Source: Sphingomonas sp. LM7 (GTDB lineage: Bacteria > Pseudomonadota > Alphaproteobacteria > Sphingomonadales > Sphingomonadaceae). Taken from it: a stretch of DNA of 64,000 bases. Each line of letters starts with the position of its first letter. Positions within the stretch are counted from its first letter, which is position 1. The DNA is taken from positions 4,006,501 through 4,070,500 of the forward strand of contig NZ_CP019511.1 in assembly GCF_002002925.1 (NCBI RefSeq), given 5' to 3'. Shown piece after piece: positions 51,984 through 60,794 of this stretch. Position numbers and translations under genes: made by a program. The notes under the pieces are model-generated. The model saw nothing but the letters and a program-made list of their open reading frames with translations. It was not told the DNA's origin and did no database searches.

Positions 51984-52116
51984 GCCAACATCTCGTAATC
52001 TCGCGAAAGTCGCGATCTCAGGCCGGCTGGGGATCATCGCGCTCGGCCTCAGAATCTCGGCTTCCGCCGGAATAGCGGGAAAGCAGACCGCATGTGCTGC
52101 GTTGCCGCAGCGTTTC

Positions 52117-52875
52117 TTACCGCAGCGCGAGGTAGAGATTATAGACGCTGGTCAGCGTCAGCACGATGCCGACCATCAGCATCAGCGTCTTGGGCTCGAC
52201 TCGCTTGGCGAGCAGCGCACCGAACGGCGCGGCGACCACGCCGCCGATCAGCAGCCCGATCGTCGCGATCGTAAAGGCTTCCAGTCCGAGCTGGGTGATG
52301 AAGGTCGCCGAGATCGTGGTGGTCACGAAGAACTCGGCGGTGTTGACCGTGCCGATCGTCATCCGCGGGCTCGAACCCTGGACGAGCAGGTTCGACGTCA
52401 CCACCGGACCCCAGCCGCCGCCGCCAGCGGCGTCGAGGAAGCCGCCGACGAGGCCGAGCGGCTCGACCACCTTGGGGCTGCGCTCGGTCGGCGGGTAGTG
52501 CCGGCTGCGCCACAGCAGGTACACGCCGATCGCAGTCAGATAGGCGAGGATGAACGGCTTGGCCGTCGCCGCATGGATGTTGGACAGCACATAGGCGCCC
52601 AGCGCGCCGCCGATCACCCCGGGCACCGCGATGCGCAGGAACAGCTTCCAGTTCACGTTCTTGTGGATCGTGTGGCTGATCCCCGAAACCGCGGTGGTGA
52701 AGCTCTCGACGGTATGGACCCCCGCCGATGCCATCGCCGGCGGCACGCCCATGCTCAGCAACAGCGTGTTGGAAATGACGCCGAACGCCATGCCCAGCGC
52801 GCCGTCGACCATCTGTGCGGCAAAGCCCACGGCGATGAACGGAAGCAGTGCCGTGAGGTCAATTCCGAAGATCAT
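52117..52875 (-). CDS. TSUP-family membrane transporter (sulfite/organosulfonate exporter type)
   Basis: A 252-residue membrane protein of the TSUP (TauE/SafE) family, with about seven helices. GFAAQMVDGALGMAFGVISN and the repeated glycine-rich half GLVGGFLDAAGGGGWGPVVTS are the family signature. Start ATG 52875; longer in-frame starts would add a poorly conserved leader. Divergent from cysE, which suggests a link to sulfur metabolism. Substrate probably a sulfur anion; unproven. Confidence 0.9.
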   Translation of the reverse strand: MIFGIDLTALLPFIAVGFAAQMVDGALGMAFGVISNTLLLSMGVPPAMASAGVHTVESFTTAVSGISHTIHKNVNWKLFLRIAVPGVIGGALGAYVLSNIHAATAKPFILAYLTAIGVYLLWRSRHYPPTERSPKVVEPLGLVGGFLDAAGGGGWGPVVTSNLLVQGSSPRMTIGTVNTAEFFVTTTISATFITQLGLEAFTIATIGLLIGGVVAAPFGALLAKRVEPKTLMLMVGIVLTLTSVYNLYLALR

Positions 52876-53031
52876 CCGCGCCCCGTTAATGCCGTTGGAC
52901 CGGCAGGAATGCCGCGCCAGCCGAATTCCCACAAGATACATCGTGTTTAGACGGGACAAGCCGGAAGCGGGGCCGTTCTGGAAATCGGGCGGCGGGTGCA
53001 TTAAATGAACCCGGCAAAGGGGAACCCGGCC

Positions 53032-53721
53032 ATGTTCCGTCGTCTGAAGGCCTATCTCGATTCGATCCATGCGCGCGATCCCGCGCCGCGCAGCCGTGCC
53101 GAAATCCTGCTCTATCCGGGCGTGTGGGCGGTTTTCTATCACAGGATCGCGCACCGGCTGTTCAACAACGGCTGGTTCTTCCTCGCCCGCGCAGTCAATC
53201 ACTGGTCGCGCTGGATGACGGCGATCGACATCCATCCGGGCGCCAAGATCGGCCGCAACTTCTTCATCGACCATGGCTTCGTGGTGATCGGCGAGACCGC
53301 GCAGATCGGCGACAACGTCACCATGTACCAATGCGTGACGCTGGGCGGCACCAGCCCCGACAACGGCGTCGCGGGCAAGCGCCACCCGACGATCCTCGAC
53401 GGCGTGATCATCGGCTCGGGCGCCCAGGTGCTCGGCCCGATCACCGTCGGCGAACGCTCGCGGATCGGCGCCAACGCCGTGGTCACTCGCGATGTGCCCG
53501 AAGGTGCGGTGATGGTCGGCATCCCGGCCAAGCCGACCTTGGTCGAAGCCGAGACCTGGCAGAAGGACTTCGTCCCCTATGGCACGCCGTGCAGCGAGAC
53601 GTTCGACCCCGCGACGCAGAAGCTGGAGATCATGCGCTGCGAGCTCGAGACGCTGCGCAAGCGCCTCGACGCGATGATCGAGGCAGGCGAAGGCGATACG
53701 GGACGCCGCGACCGGGCCTGA
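53032..53721 (+). CDS. cysE: Serine O-acetyltransferase
   Basis: A 229-residue enzyme making O-acetylserine for cysteine synthesis. N-terminal helical part ends SRWMTAIDIHPGAKIG, where the left-handed beta-helix with hexapeptide repeats begins; active-site His is in IDHGFVVIGETA. VGERSRIGANAVVTRDVPEGAVMVGIP is the C-terminal coil region. Shorter than E. coli CysE (273) like other alphaproteobacterial forms. ATG at 53032 chosen, AAGGGG nearby; ATG at 53005 adds nine residues. Stop overlaps the next start by one base. Confidence 0.95.
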   Translation: MFRRLKAYLDSIHARDPAPRSRAEILLYPGVWAVFYHRIAHRLFNNGWFFLARAVNHWSRWMTAIDIHPGAKIGRNFFIDHGFVVIGETAQIGDNVTMYQCVTLGGTSPDNGVAGKRHPTILDGVIIGSGAQVLGPITVGERSRIGANAVVTRDVPEGAVMVGIPAKPTLVEAETWQKDFVPYGTPCSETFDPATQKLEIMRCELETLRKRLDAMIEAGEGDTGRRDRA

Positions 53722-54059
53722 TGGGAACCGTCACCCCGCTCCCGATCGGCCGCCCGTCGCAGGTCGGCTTCGAGCGCCTCGAACTGACGCGCATCCTCGA
53801 TCTCTACGGCCGGATGGTCGCCGCCGGACACTGGAAAGACTACGCCATCCAGTTCGACAACGACGCCGCGATCTTCGCCGCCTTCCGCCGGGCCGCCGAG
53901 CGCCCCGAATACCGCATCGAGAAGCGTCCCGCGCTTCGCAATCGCCAGGGCATGTGGGCGCTGGTCAACGAGAGCGGCATGATCCTCAAGCGCGGTCACG
54001 AGCTCGGCCCGGTACTGGCCCCGGTCGAGCGGCGGCTGATGAAGCTGGTCGGGGAATGA
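53721..54059 (+). CDS. DUF2794 family protein
   Basis: A 112-residue protein of the DUF2794 family, restricted to alphaproteobacteria. The family core FERLELTRILDLYGRMVAAGHWKDYAIQFD is at residues 18-47, and AIFAAFRRAAERPEYRIEKRP, LRNRQGMW and ALVNESGMILKRG follow. Function unknown. Overlaps the cysE stop by one base (TGATG), so it is co-translated with cysE. Confidence 0.9.
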   Translation: MGTVTPLPIGRPSQVGFERLELTRILDLYGRMVAAGHWKDYAIQFDNDAAIFAAFRRAAERPEYRIEKRPALRNRQGMWALVNESGMILKRGHELGPVLAPVERRLMKLVGE

Positions 54060-54172
54060 AACGCTGAGCGTTATATGCGCTGCCTGCTTTGTCTGAACGT
54101 CATTGAACCAATGCCGGCTTCGAGCGTCGATCGCCGCAATGCCGGCTAGCTCCGGCGCCGGTGGAGATTCGC

Positions 54173-54535
54173 ATGAAGGTTCGCAAATTCGCTTTCGCCG
54201 ACGCTTCGTTCGAGCGCTCGCCCGGGCAGGATGGCGATGTTTTCGCGGGAAATGTGATCGACCAGCGTCATGGCGGCCCGATTACCATTGGCTACGGCCG
54301 GTACGGACCCCATCAGAGCATCGACGAGGTTCTCGCGGTCGATGACGTGATGATCGTGCTGGAAGGGCGATTGTCGGTCTCGAGCGCGGCTGGCACGGTT
54401 GCCGCGGGGCCGGGCGAGATCGTGTACATGCCCAAGGGCCAGTCCGTCACGATCCGCTCGCACGAGCAGGGTGCAGTCACGGCCTATGTCACCTATCCGC
54501 ACTGGCAGGATCCAACGAGCGAAAGCGGCAAATAG
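54173..54535 (+). CDS. Cupin-domain protein (EutQ-like)
   Basis: A 120-residue single-cupin protein. The cupin motifs are visible as IDEVLAVDDVMIVLEGRLSV and VAAGPGEIVYMPKGQSVTI, giving a beta-barrel; one typical metal-binding His is not clear. It resembles the EutQ group by eye but no eut genes are nearby. ATG at 54173 follows GGAG at seven bases. A strong terminator follows. Confidence 0.8.
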   Translation: MKVRKFAFADASFERSPGQDGDVFAGNVIDQRHGGPITIGYGRYGPHQSIDEVLAVDDVMIVLEGRLSVSSAAGTVAAGPGEIVYMPKGQSVTIRSHEQGAVTAYVTYPHWQDPTSESGK

Positions 54536-54536
54536 A

Positions 54537-54565
54537 AAAGGCCCGGGAAACCTCCCGGGCCCTTT
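54537..54565. terminator. Terminator after the cupin gene
   Basis: Stem GGCCCGGGA/TCCCGGGCC (54540-54548 and 54553-54561) with loop AACC, flanked by AAAA on the left and TTTCT on the right. It should end transcription from the cupin gene and also from the convergent DUF2157 gene. Confidence 0.85.
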
Positions 54566-54585
54566 CTCTAGGACCTGCGCTGGCT

Positions 54586-55707
54586 TCAGGCGATCGCCAT
54601 CTGCTGCGTCGGCGGCAACCGGCCTTCCAGCTCGGTGCCGAGCAGGCCAATCACGCTGCGGCGCATCGGCTGCCAGAAGGCCGAGAGCGTGAGCAGCGCC
54701 GATCCGATCACCAGCGCGGTGAGCGCCGCGGCGAGCTCGACTGCGCCGCTTTGCTCGAACAGCGCGTACATCGCCCACAGCACATAGACGAGGCTGGAGA
54801 CGAGCAGCGCGCGGCGATCGACTGCCAGCGCCACTGCCGCGAAGGCGACATACAGCGCGATCACCACCGCTGCCATCGGCGCGCCGATATCGCCGTCGAA
54901 CACCCCGAGCATATGGAACACCGGATGCGCGATCAGCGGCGCGGCGGCGAGGTGGAGCCAGAAGGCGACGTCCGAGCGGCGGGTGCGGCGCTCGCGGTCC
55001 GAAATGTCCCAGCGCATCGCGAAGACGAAGACCAGCACGCCGGCGACCAGCAGCATCGGGTTGAGCGTTTCCTGCGAGGCGGGGACGAAGGCAGTGATCG
55101 CGCCGACCGCGACCGCGACAAGCGCGAGCGCGCCCACCGCAACGGTGATCGGGACCATGAAGCGCCGCCAGTGCAGGAACGCCGCGCCCGCGGTGACCAC
55201 GCCGGTAATCACGCCGATTGCGCCGGCCAGCTGGCGGTGCTGCAATTCGGTGGTGAGGCCCAGTTGCTCGGCGAGCCACGGGCCATTGGCGCCCCAGATC
55301 GCGCCGAAGCCGACGAAGAAACCGCCCGCAAAACCGAGCAGCAACAGGATGCTCGGAAGCGCCATGCGCCGCTGACGCGTGAAATATTCGGCAAGCAGCC
55401 AGCTGGTGATCGACACCGCGAAGCCCCCGAACGCGATTGCGACTCCGACCTGGCGCGGCCCTTCATTGCCGTCGAGCCCGACCATCTTGCCGCCGATATA
55501 GAAGCCGATCCAGCCGACCGCGACGAGGATCAGGATCGATGCGATCCCGACGAAGATGTCGTTGAAGCCGCTGAGCAGCCGAAAGCTCTCTTCATCGACG
55601 GTGGGCGTCGATCGGCTCGCGGCGACATGGTTTCTAAGGGCAGCCGCTGCTTGAGGGGAGAGCGCTCCCGCCTCCACTGCGCCTGCCAGGTCGCTTTCGC
55701 TGTACAT
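54586..55707 (-). CDS. DUF2157-type polytopic membrane protein
   Basis: A 373-residue protein with a short N-terminal soluble part (about 50 residues, SDLAGAVEAGALSPQAAAALR) and about ten membrane helices. It resembles the DUF2157 group of bacterial membrane proteins; function unknown. The start at ATG 55707 follows AGGAGG by seven bases. Convergent with the cupin gene. Confidence 0.75.
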   Translation of the reverse strand: MYSESDLAGAVEAGALSPQAAAALRNHVAASRSTPTVDEESFRLLSGFNDIFVGIASILILVAVGWIGFYIGGKMVGLDGNEGPRQVGVAIAFGGFAVSITSWLLAEYFTRQRRMALPSILLLLGFAGGFFVGFGAIWGANGPWLAEQLGLTTELQHRQLAGAIGVITGVVTAGAAFLHWRRFMVPITVAVGALALVAVAVGAITAFVPASQETLNPMLLVAGVLVFVFAMRWDISDRERRTRRSDVAFWLHLAAAPLIAHPVFHMLGVFDGDIGAPMAAVVIALYVAFAAVALAVDRRALLVSSLVYVLWAMYALFEQSGAVELAAALTALVIGSALLTLSAFWQPMRRSVIGLLGTELEGRLPPTQQMAIA

Positions 55708-55778
55708 GGGCAATCCTCCTGTTGTGAGGCCTGCCTACCACATGTGTATTAGTGAAACAATACGGTGCTACGCCTCGG

Positions 55779-56666
55779 CTATTGCAGCCTCGACATGATC
55801 GACATGGTCTGCTCGGCGCCCGAATTGGGAACGATCTCGCCCTTGCGATCGATGATCTCCGCCCATTGCGCGGCGACCGCCTCCGGGGTCGCCTCGGTCA
55901 GCTTCGCGCCTGGCGTCAGCGTGACATAGGCTGCCTGGACCACGCCCGCGCCCGCGCCGACGATCATGTTGGTCGGCGCATCGTCGGAAACGAGGAAAAG
56001 CGCGGCCGGGGCGACGTTCTCGGGCGCGAACGCCTTGAACGCCGCCTCTGGGAAGATGTCCTCAGTCATCCGCGTGCCTGCCACCGGGGCGATCGTGTTG
56101 ACCTTGATCCCGTATTTAGCGCCTTCGAGGTGCAGCGTCTTGGTCAGCCCGGCGAGCCCGAGCTTGGCGGCACCGTAATTGGCCTGCCCGAAATTGCCGA
56201 ACAGCCCGGTGGACGAGGCGGTCATCAGGATGCGCCCGTAATTCGCCTCGCGCATCGTATCCCACACGGCCTTGGTGCAGTTCGCGGACCCGTTGAGATG
56301 GACGTCGATGACGAAGCGGAAATCCTCCGGCTCCATCTTGGCGAAGCTCTTGTCGCGCAGCACGCCGGCATTGTTGATCAGGATGTCGATACGGCCCCAG
56401 CGCGCCTTGGCGGCTTCGACCATCGCGACCATCTGGTCATATTCGGTGACGCTGCCGCCGTTCGAGAATGCCTCGCCGCCCGCAGCCTCGATCTCCTCGA
56501 CCACCTGGAGAGCGGCGTCCGAATGGCCGGTGCCGTCGCGCGCGCCGCCCAGGTCGTTGACTACGACTTTCGCCCCGCGCCGCGCCAGTTCGAGCGCATA
56601 GGCGCGGCCCAGGCCGCCGCCAGCACCGGTGACGATGGCGACGCGATTGTCGAAACGGATGGTCAT
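55779..56666 (-). CDS. SDR-family 3-hydroxyacyl-CoA dehydrogenase-like enzyme
   Basis: A 295-residue classical short-chain dehydrogenase. NAD loop VTGAGGGLGRAYALELA, NNAG in ILINNAGVL, catalytic Ser in TASSTGLFG and Tyr-Lys in YGAAKLG. The sequence KVVVNDLGGARDGTG closely resembles the (3R)-hydroxyacyl-CoA dehydrogenase domain of multifunctional beta-oxidation enzyme 2 and sterol dehydrogenases. A substrate of fatty acyl-CoA or steroid type is likely. No MaoC-type hydratase is adjacent in the window. Confidence 0.88.
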   Translation of the reverse strand: MTIRFDNRVAIVTGAGGGLGRAYALELARRGAKVVVNDLGGARDGTGHSDAALQVVEEIEAAGGEAFSNGGSVTEYDQMVAMVEAAKARWGRIDILINNAGVLRDKSFAKMEPEDFRFVIDVHLNGSANCTKAVWDTMREANYGRILMTASSTGLFGNFGQANYGAAKLGLAGLTKTLHLEGAKYGIKVNTIAPVAGTRMTEDIFPEAAFKAFAPENVAPAALFLVSDDAPTNMIVGAGAGVVQAAYVTLTPGAKLTEATPEAVAAQWAEIIDRKGEIVPNSGAEQTMSIMSRLQ

Positions 56667-56831
56667 CGAAGCGCTCTCCAGAATATCTTTCGACTGGTCC
56701 TAGAGCGAATTACGGACCAACTTAACCCCCGGTTCGCCTTGAGCCTGTCGAAGGGCATCGCGTAGCGAGCGATACGCGTGAAGCGAGCCTGGCTTCGCGT
56801 CGCGCTGACGCGAAATCAGCTTTCGCGCGCG

Positions 56832-56860
56832 GAAGCGCCCCACCGCCGGTGGAGCGCTTC
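56832..56860 (-). terminator. Hairpin after the low-complexity secreted protein
   Basis: GAAGCGC-CCCACCG and CGGTGG-A-GCGCTTC form a long stem with one internal mismatch, 15 bases past the stop of the gene at 56876. No U-tract follows, so it may be partial. Confidence 0.45.
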
Positions 56861-56875
56861 ATCGAACCAAGCGGC

Positions 56876-57262
56876 TTAGCGGCCGCCACGCTGGCGGCAC
56901 TGGTCCGTCACGGTCTTCGAGCAGAGCGGATAGGCGTTCGGCGCGGCCGTCGGGGCCGGCGCAGCAGCGGCTTCGGGAGCGGGCGCCGCAGCCGGAGCAG
57001 GCGCTGCCGGTTCAGGGGCTGGAGCCGCTGGCGGGGCCATGGCAGCATCGGGAGCCGCCGCATCGGGCGTCGGCGCAAGGCTGGTGGTTCCCGAGCCGGT
57101 CGTTCCGGTCGTCGGATCCGACGGCGGCGTGTTCGCGTCGGGCGTCGTGGTCGCCGGGGTATCCGGCGCCGGCATCGTCGCGGGCGGAGTCTGTTGCGGG
57201 GTTTCCTGGGCGACGGCCGTGCCGCCGAGTGCGGCGAGAGCCGCCAATGCGATAAGCTTCAT
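56876..57262 (-). CDS. Secreted low-complexity Ala/Pro-rich protein
   Basis: A 128-residue protein with a signal peptide (MKLIALAALAALGGTAVAQ) and a long Pro/Ala/Thr-rich region (TPPATMPAPDTPATT, then EPAAPAPAAAPAPEAAA). Only the last 20 residues look folded, with two cysteines in YPLCSKTVTDQCRQRG that could form a disulfide. Probably an envelope-spanning or surface protein; function unknown. Start ATG 57262; TTG three bases earlier is also in frame. Its Shine-Dalgarno AGGAGAAG is good. Confidence 0.8.
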   Translation of the reverse strand: MKLIALAALAALGGTAVAQETPQQTPPATMPAPDTPATTTPDANTPPSDPTTGTTGSGTTSLAPTPDAAAPDAAMAPPAAPAPEPAAPAPAAAPAPEAAAAPAPTAAPNAYPLCSKTVTDQCRQRGGR

Positions 57263-57339
57263 CAAGCTTCTCCTGAATAATTCACGGACGCAGCCTGCGC
57301 GTCCCGGACCTTCAACGCAGGAGAAACCCGAATCGCTCC

Positions 57340-58032
57340 TCAGTTCCCCGCGTCCAGGGCATAGCCTGCCGAACGGACGGTCCGGATGATGTCCGGCCGG
57401 TCGCCATGATTGATCGCCTTGCGGAGCCGCCGGATGTGCACGTCCACCGTCCGCGATTCGATGTCGCTGTCATGCCCCCACACCGCGTCGAGCAGCCGCT
57501 CGCGCGAGAACACCCAGCCCGGATGCTCGAGGAAGTGCTTGAGCAGGCGGAACTCGGTCGGCCCCAGCGAGACGACCTGGCCGCCGCGGCGCACCTTGTG
57601 CCCCACCGTGTCCATCTCGATGTCCGAATAGTTCAGCGCCTCGCCTGCCAGCGCCGGCCGTACGCGCCGCAGCACCGCGCCCACGCGGGCGACGAGCTCG
57701 CGCGGGCTGAACGGCTTGGTGACATAATCGTCCGCGCCGGTCTCGAGCCCGCGCACGCGATCCTCTTCCTCGCCGCGCGCGGTCAGCATGATGATCGGGA
57801 TGTTGGCGGTCTCGGGCATGCGGCGCAGGCGCCGGCACACTTCGATCCCCGAAAGCCCTTCGACCATCCAGTCGAGCAGGACGATGTCGGGCGTCGCTTC
57901 CTTGGCGAGCAGCAAGGCTTCCTCGCCGTCGGGTGTGTGCTTGACCTCGTAATCCTCGCGCTTGAAGTGCCAGGTTACCAGCTCGGCGATCGCGGCGTCG
58001 TCCTCGACAAGGAGCATCTTTACCCGGGCCAT
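57340..58032 (-). CDS. phoB: Phosphate-regulon response regulator PhoB
   Basis: A 230-residue OmpR-class response regulator. Receiver domain has the acidic pair in LLVEDDAAI, the phosphorylated Asp in IVLLDWMVEGLSG, and Lys in DDYVTKPFSPRE. The C-terminal winged helix ends VDVHIRRLRKAI with IRTVRSAGYAL. Last gene of the pho-pst operon, 10 bases after phoU. It activates phosphate-starvation genes. Confidence 0.97.
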   Translation of the reverse strand: MARVKMLLVEDDAAIAELVTWHFKREDYEVKHTPDGEEALLLAKEATPDIVLLDWMVEGLSGIEVCRRLRRMPETANIPIIMLTARGEEEDRVRGLETGADDYVTKPFSPRELVARVGAVLRRVRPALAGEALNYSDIEMDTVGHKVRRGGQVVSLGPTEFRLLKHFLEHPGWVFSRERLLDAVWGHDSDIESRTVDVHIRRLRKAINHGDRPDIIRTVRSAGYALDAGN

Positions 58033-58042
58033 GTACGCGTCC

Positions 58043-58732
58043 TTATGCCGTTGCCGCTTCGTCGGCCAGATAGCGGCCGGTGGCGGCGAAATAGACCATC
58101 TCGGCGACGTTGGTCGCGTGATCGCCGATGCGCTCGATATTCTTGGCGACGAACAGCAGATGCGCAACCTGGCTCACCGTCCGCGGATTCTCGACCATGA
58201 AGGTCACGAGCGTGCGGAAGATCGAATCGTAGAAATCGTCGAGTGCCGTGTCGCGCACGCAGATTTCTGCGGCGACCGCGGCATCGCGCGAGGCGAAGGC
58301 GTCGAGCACGTCATGGACCATGTCGCTCGCCATCTGCGCCATTGCGGGGAGCAGCGACAGCGCCTCGATCCGATCCTCGCCGGCGGTGTGGATCAGCGGC
58401 ACGCGCTTGGCGATGTTCTTGGCATAGTCGCCGATCCGCTCGACCACCGCGGCGATCTTGAGCGCGGCGATCACCTCCCGCAGATCGTCGGCCATCGGCG
58501 CCCGCAACGCGATCACCCGGACGACGAGCTTCTCGACCTCGCCTTCGATGGCGTCGATCGCCTTGTCCTTCTTGCGGACTTCGTCGGCGAGTGCGGTGTC
58601 GCCGCGCTGGAGCGCCTTCATCGCGTCGTGGATTGCCTGCTCGGCCAATCCGCCCATCTGGCTGATCAGCGCGCGAAGCTGCTTGATGTCCTGGTCGAAC
58701 GCCTTGACGGTATGTTCCTGGCCCGTGCCCAT
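58043..58732 (-). CDS. phoU: Phosphate-signalling negative regulator PhoU
   Basis: A 229-residue protein of two PhoU helical bundles, with the family segments FDQDIKQLRALISQMGGLAEQAI and VVERIGDYAKNIAKR in the first half and KNIERIGDHATNVAEMVY in the second. It signals phosphate sufficiency from PstB to PhoR. Overlaps the end of pstB by one base (TGATG). Confidence 0.97.
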   Translation of the reverse strand: MGTGQEHTVKAFDQDIKQLRALISQMGGLAEQAIHDAMKALQRGDTALADEVRKKDKAIDAIEGEVEKLVVRVIALRAPMADDLREVIAALKIAAVVERIGDYAKNIAKRVPLIHTAGEDRIEALSLLPAMAQMASDMVHDVLDAFASRDAAVAAEICVRDTALDDFYDSIFRTLVTFMVENPRTVSQVAHLLFVAKNIERIGDHATNVAEMVYFAATGRYLADEAATA

Positions 58733-59499
58733 CAGCCGTACCTTCCGGTAATGTAATCTTTCGTGCGTTCTTCATGCGGTGTCGTGAAGATCTGGTCGGT
58801 ATCACCATATTCCACCAGCGTGCCGAGGTGGAAGAAGGCCGTGCGCTGGCTGACTCGCGCCGCCTGCTGCATGTTGTGGGTGACGATCGCGATGGCATAG
58901 CGCCCGCGCAGCTCGTGGATCAGTTCCTCGATCTTGGCGGTAGCGATCGGATCGAGCGCCGAGGCCGGCTCGTCCATCAGGATCACTTCGGGATCGACTG
59001 CGATCGCGCGCGCGATGCACAGCCGCTGCTGCTGGCCCCCCGAAAGCGCCGTGCCGCTATCCTGAAGCCGGTCCCTCACTTCCTCCCAAAGCCCCGCACG
59101 CTTCAAGGAGCGCTCGACGATCGCGTCGAGATCGCTCTTGGACGGCGCCAGCCCGTGGATCCGCGGGCCGTACGCGACATTCTCGTAGATCGACTTGGGG
59201 AACGGATTGGGCTTCTGAAACACCATGCCGACGCGCGCGCGGAGCTGCACCACGTCCATTGCATTGGAATAGATGTTCTCGCCATCGAGCATGATCTCGC
59301 CAGTGACCCGCGCCGAGGCGATCGTGTCGTTCATGCGGTTGAGCGTGCGCAGGAAGGTCGATTTGCCGCAGCCCGAGGGGCCGATGAACGCGGTTACCTT
59401 GTCCATGTCGATGTCGATCGACACGTCCTTCACGGCCTGCTTGTCGCCGTAGAAGACGCTGACGCCGCGCGCGGACATCTTGTGAGCTGTTTCCGTCAT
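58732..59499 (-). CDS. pstB: Phosphate ABC transporter ATP-binding protein
   Basis: A 255-residue ABC ATPase. Walker [10 protein letters not shown], signature LSGGQQQRL, Walker [10 protein letters not shown], and the PstB-typical [17 protein letters not shown]. It powers phosphate import and takes part in phosphate signalling. Start ATG 59499 overlaps the pstA stop by one base. Confidence 0.98.
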   Translation of the reverse strand: MTETAHKMSARGVSVFYGDKQAVKDVSIDIDMDKVTAFIGPSGCGKSTFLRTLNRMNDTIASARVTGEIMLDGENIYSNAMDVVQLRARVGMVFQKPNPFPKSIYENVAYGPRIHGLAPSKSDLDAIVERSLKRAGLWEEVRDRLQDSGTALSGGQQQRLCIARAIAVDPEVILMDEPASALDPIATAKIEELIHELRGRYAIAIVTHNMQQAARVSQRTAFFHLGTLVEYGDTDQIFTTPHEERTKDYITGRYG

Positions 59500-60794
59500 C
59501 ACCAGCGGGTCTCGAATTTGTTGCGAAGATAGATGGCCAGGCCGTTCATGGCGAGCAGGAACACCAGCAGCACGATGATCGCGGCGCTGGTCTTCTCGAC
59601 GAAGCCACGGCTGACTTCGTCGGACCACAAAAAGATCTGCACCGGCAGCACCGTGGCGGGATCGGTGAAGCCGCCCGGCGGGGTGACGATGAACGCGCGC
59701 ATCCCGATCAAGAGGAGCGGCGCGGTCTCGCCCAGCGCGCGCGCCATGCCGATGATCGTGCCGGTCAGGATGCCGGGCATGGCGAGAGGCAGTACGTGGT
59801 GGAACACCACCTGGATCGGGCTCGCGCCGATGCCGAGCGCGGCATCGCGGATCGACGGGGGGACAGCCTTGATCGCGTTGCGGCTCGCAATGACGATAAC
59901 GGGCATGATCATCAGCGCCAGCGTGAGCCCGCCGACCAAAGCTGCCGATCGCGGCAGCAGCGGACCGAACTGGTAGCCGAACAGGCTCCAGCTACCCAGG
60001 AAAACCGCGAGCCCGAGCAGGCCGAAGATGATCGAGGGCACCGCGGCCAAGTTGTTGATCGAGACCTCGATCAGGTCGGTCCAGCGGTTCCGCGGAGCGT
60101 ATTCCTCGAGATAGATCGCCGAGAGCACGCCGACGGGGAAGGCGATCAGGAAGGTCACCGCCATCGTCAGCAGTGATCCTTTTAGCGCCCCCCAGATGCC
60201 GACCGCGACCGGATCGGTGGAATCCGACTGGTGCAGGAAATCCATGTTGAAGTGACGCGAGAGCACGCCGGCCTGCTCCAGCCGCGCCACTGCCGCCTTG
60301 ATTTCGGCATTGCCGTCGCCGCGTACCGCCTGGTCGATCCCGGTGGAGGCGGGCACGTCGATGACGAGCTTGCGGTCGAGGGTCGTCGGGTCGCGCTTGA
60401 TCGCCTCGCGGACGCGCAGCCAGGCATTCTCGGAGACGAAATCCTCGCCGCCGGCACCGAACGCCGTCGCCGCGGCGCCCTTGACGATATTCTCCAGCCC
60501 CGCGCCGGCCAGCGCCAGATCGGCGCCGGGCGTCTTGAGCTGGGCGCGCTCGACCACCAGCCCGGAAGCCGGGAAGTCGATCGGTAGCGCCACGTCGGTA
60601 CGGGTGAAGCCGCGCCAGCCATTGGCGACCATCGTGATCAGCAGGAAGGCGAGGAACGCCGCCGACAGCGTCACTGCCGCCAGCCCGAAGAAGCGGAAGC
60701 GCCGCTCGCGGGCATAGCGTCGGCGGATGCGCTTCTGCATCGGCGCCGCGTTCCAGTCGGTCGGCGCGCGCTTGGAAGGGCCGGCGCTATTCAT
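59499..60794 (-). CDS. pstA: Phosphate ABC transporter permease PstA
   Basis: A 431-residue permease. It has an N-terminal extension with one membrane helix, then a long periplasmic insertion (about residues 65-220) before the usual five helices; E. coli PstA is about 296. The permease loop contains [22 protein letters not shown] (the EAA-type motif). Such enlarged PstA proteins are usual in alphaproteobacteria. Overlaps pstC by eight bases. Confidence 0.96.
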   Translation of the reverse strand: MNSAGPSKRAPTDWNAAPMQKRIRRRYARERRFRFFGLAAVTLSAAFLAFLLITMVANGWRGFTRTDVALPIDFPASGLVVERAQLKTPGADLALAGAGLENIVKGAAATAFGAGGEDFVSENAWLRVREAIKRDPTTLDRKLVIDVPASTGIDQAVRGDGNAEIKAAVARLEQAGVLSRHFNMDFLHQSDSTDPVAVGIWGALKGSLLTMAVTFLIAFPVGVLSAIYLEEYAPRNRWTDLIEVSINNLAAVPSIIFGLLGLAVFLGSWSLFGYQFGPLLPRSAALVGGLTLALMIMPVIVIASRNAIKAVPPSIRDAALGIGASPIQVVFHHVLPLAMPGILTGTIIGMARALGETAPLLLIGMRAFIVTPPGGFTDPATVLPVQIFLWSDEVSRGFVEKTSAAIIVLLVFLLAMNGLAIYLRNKFETRW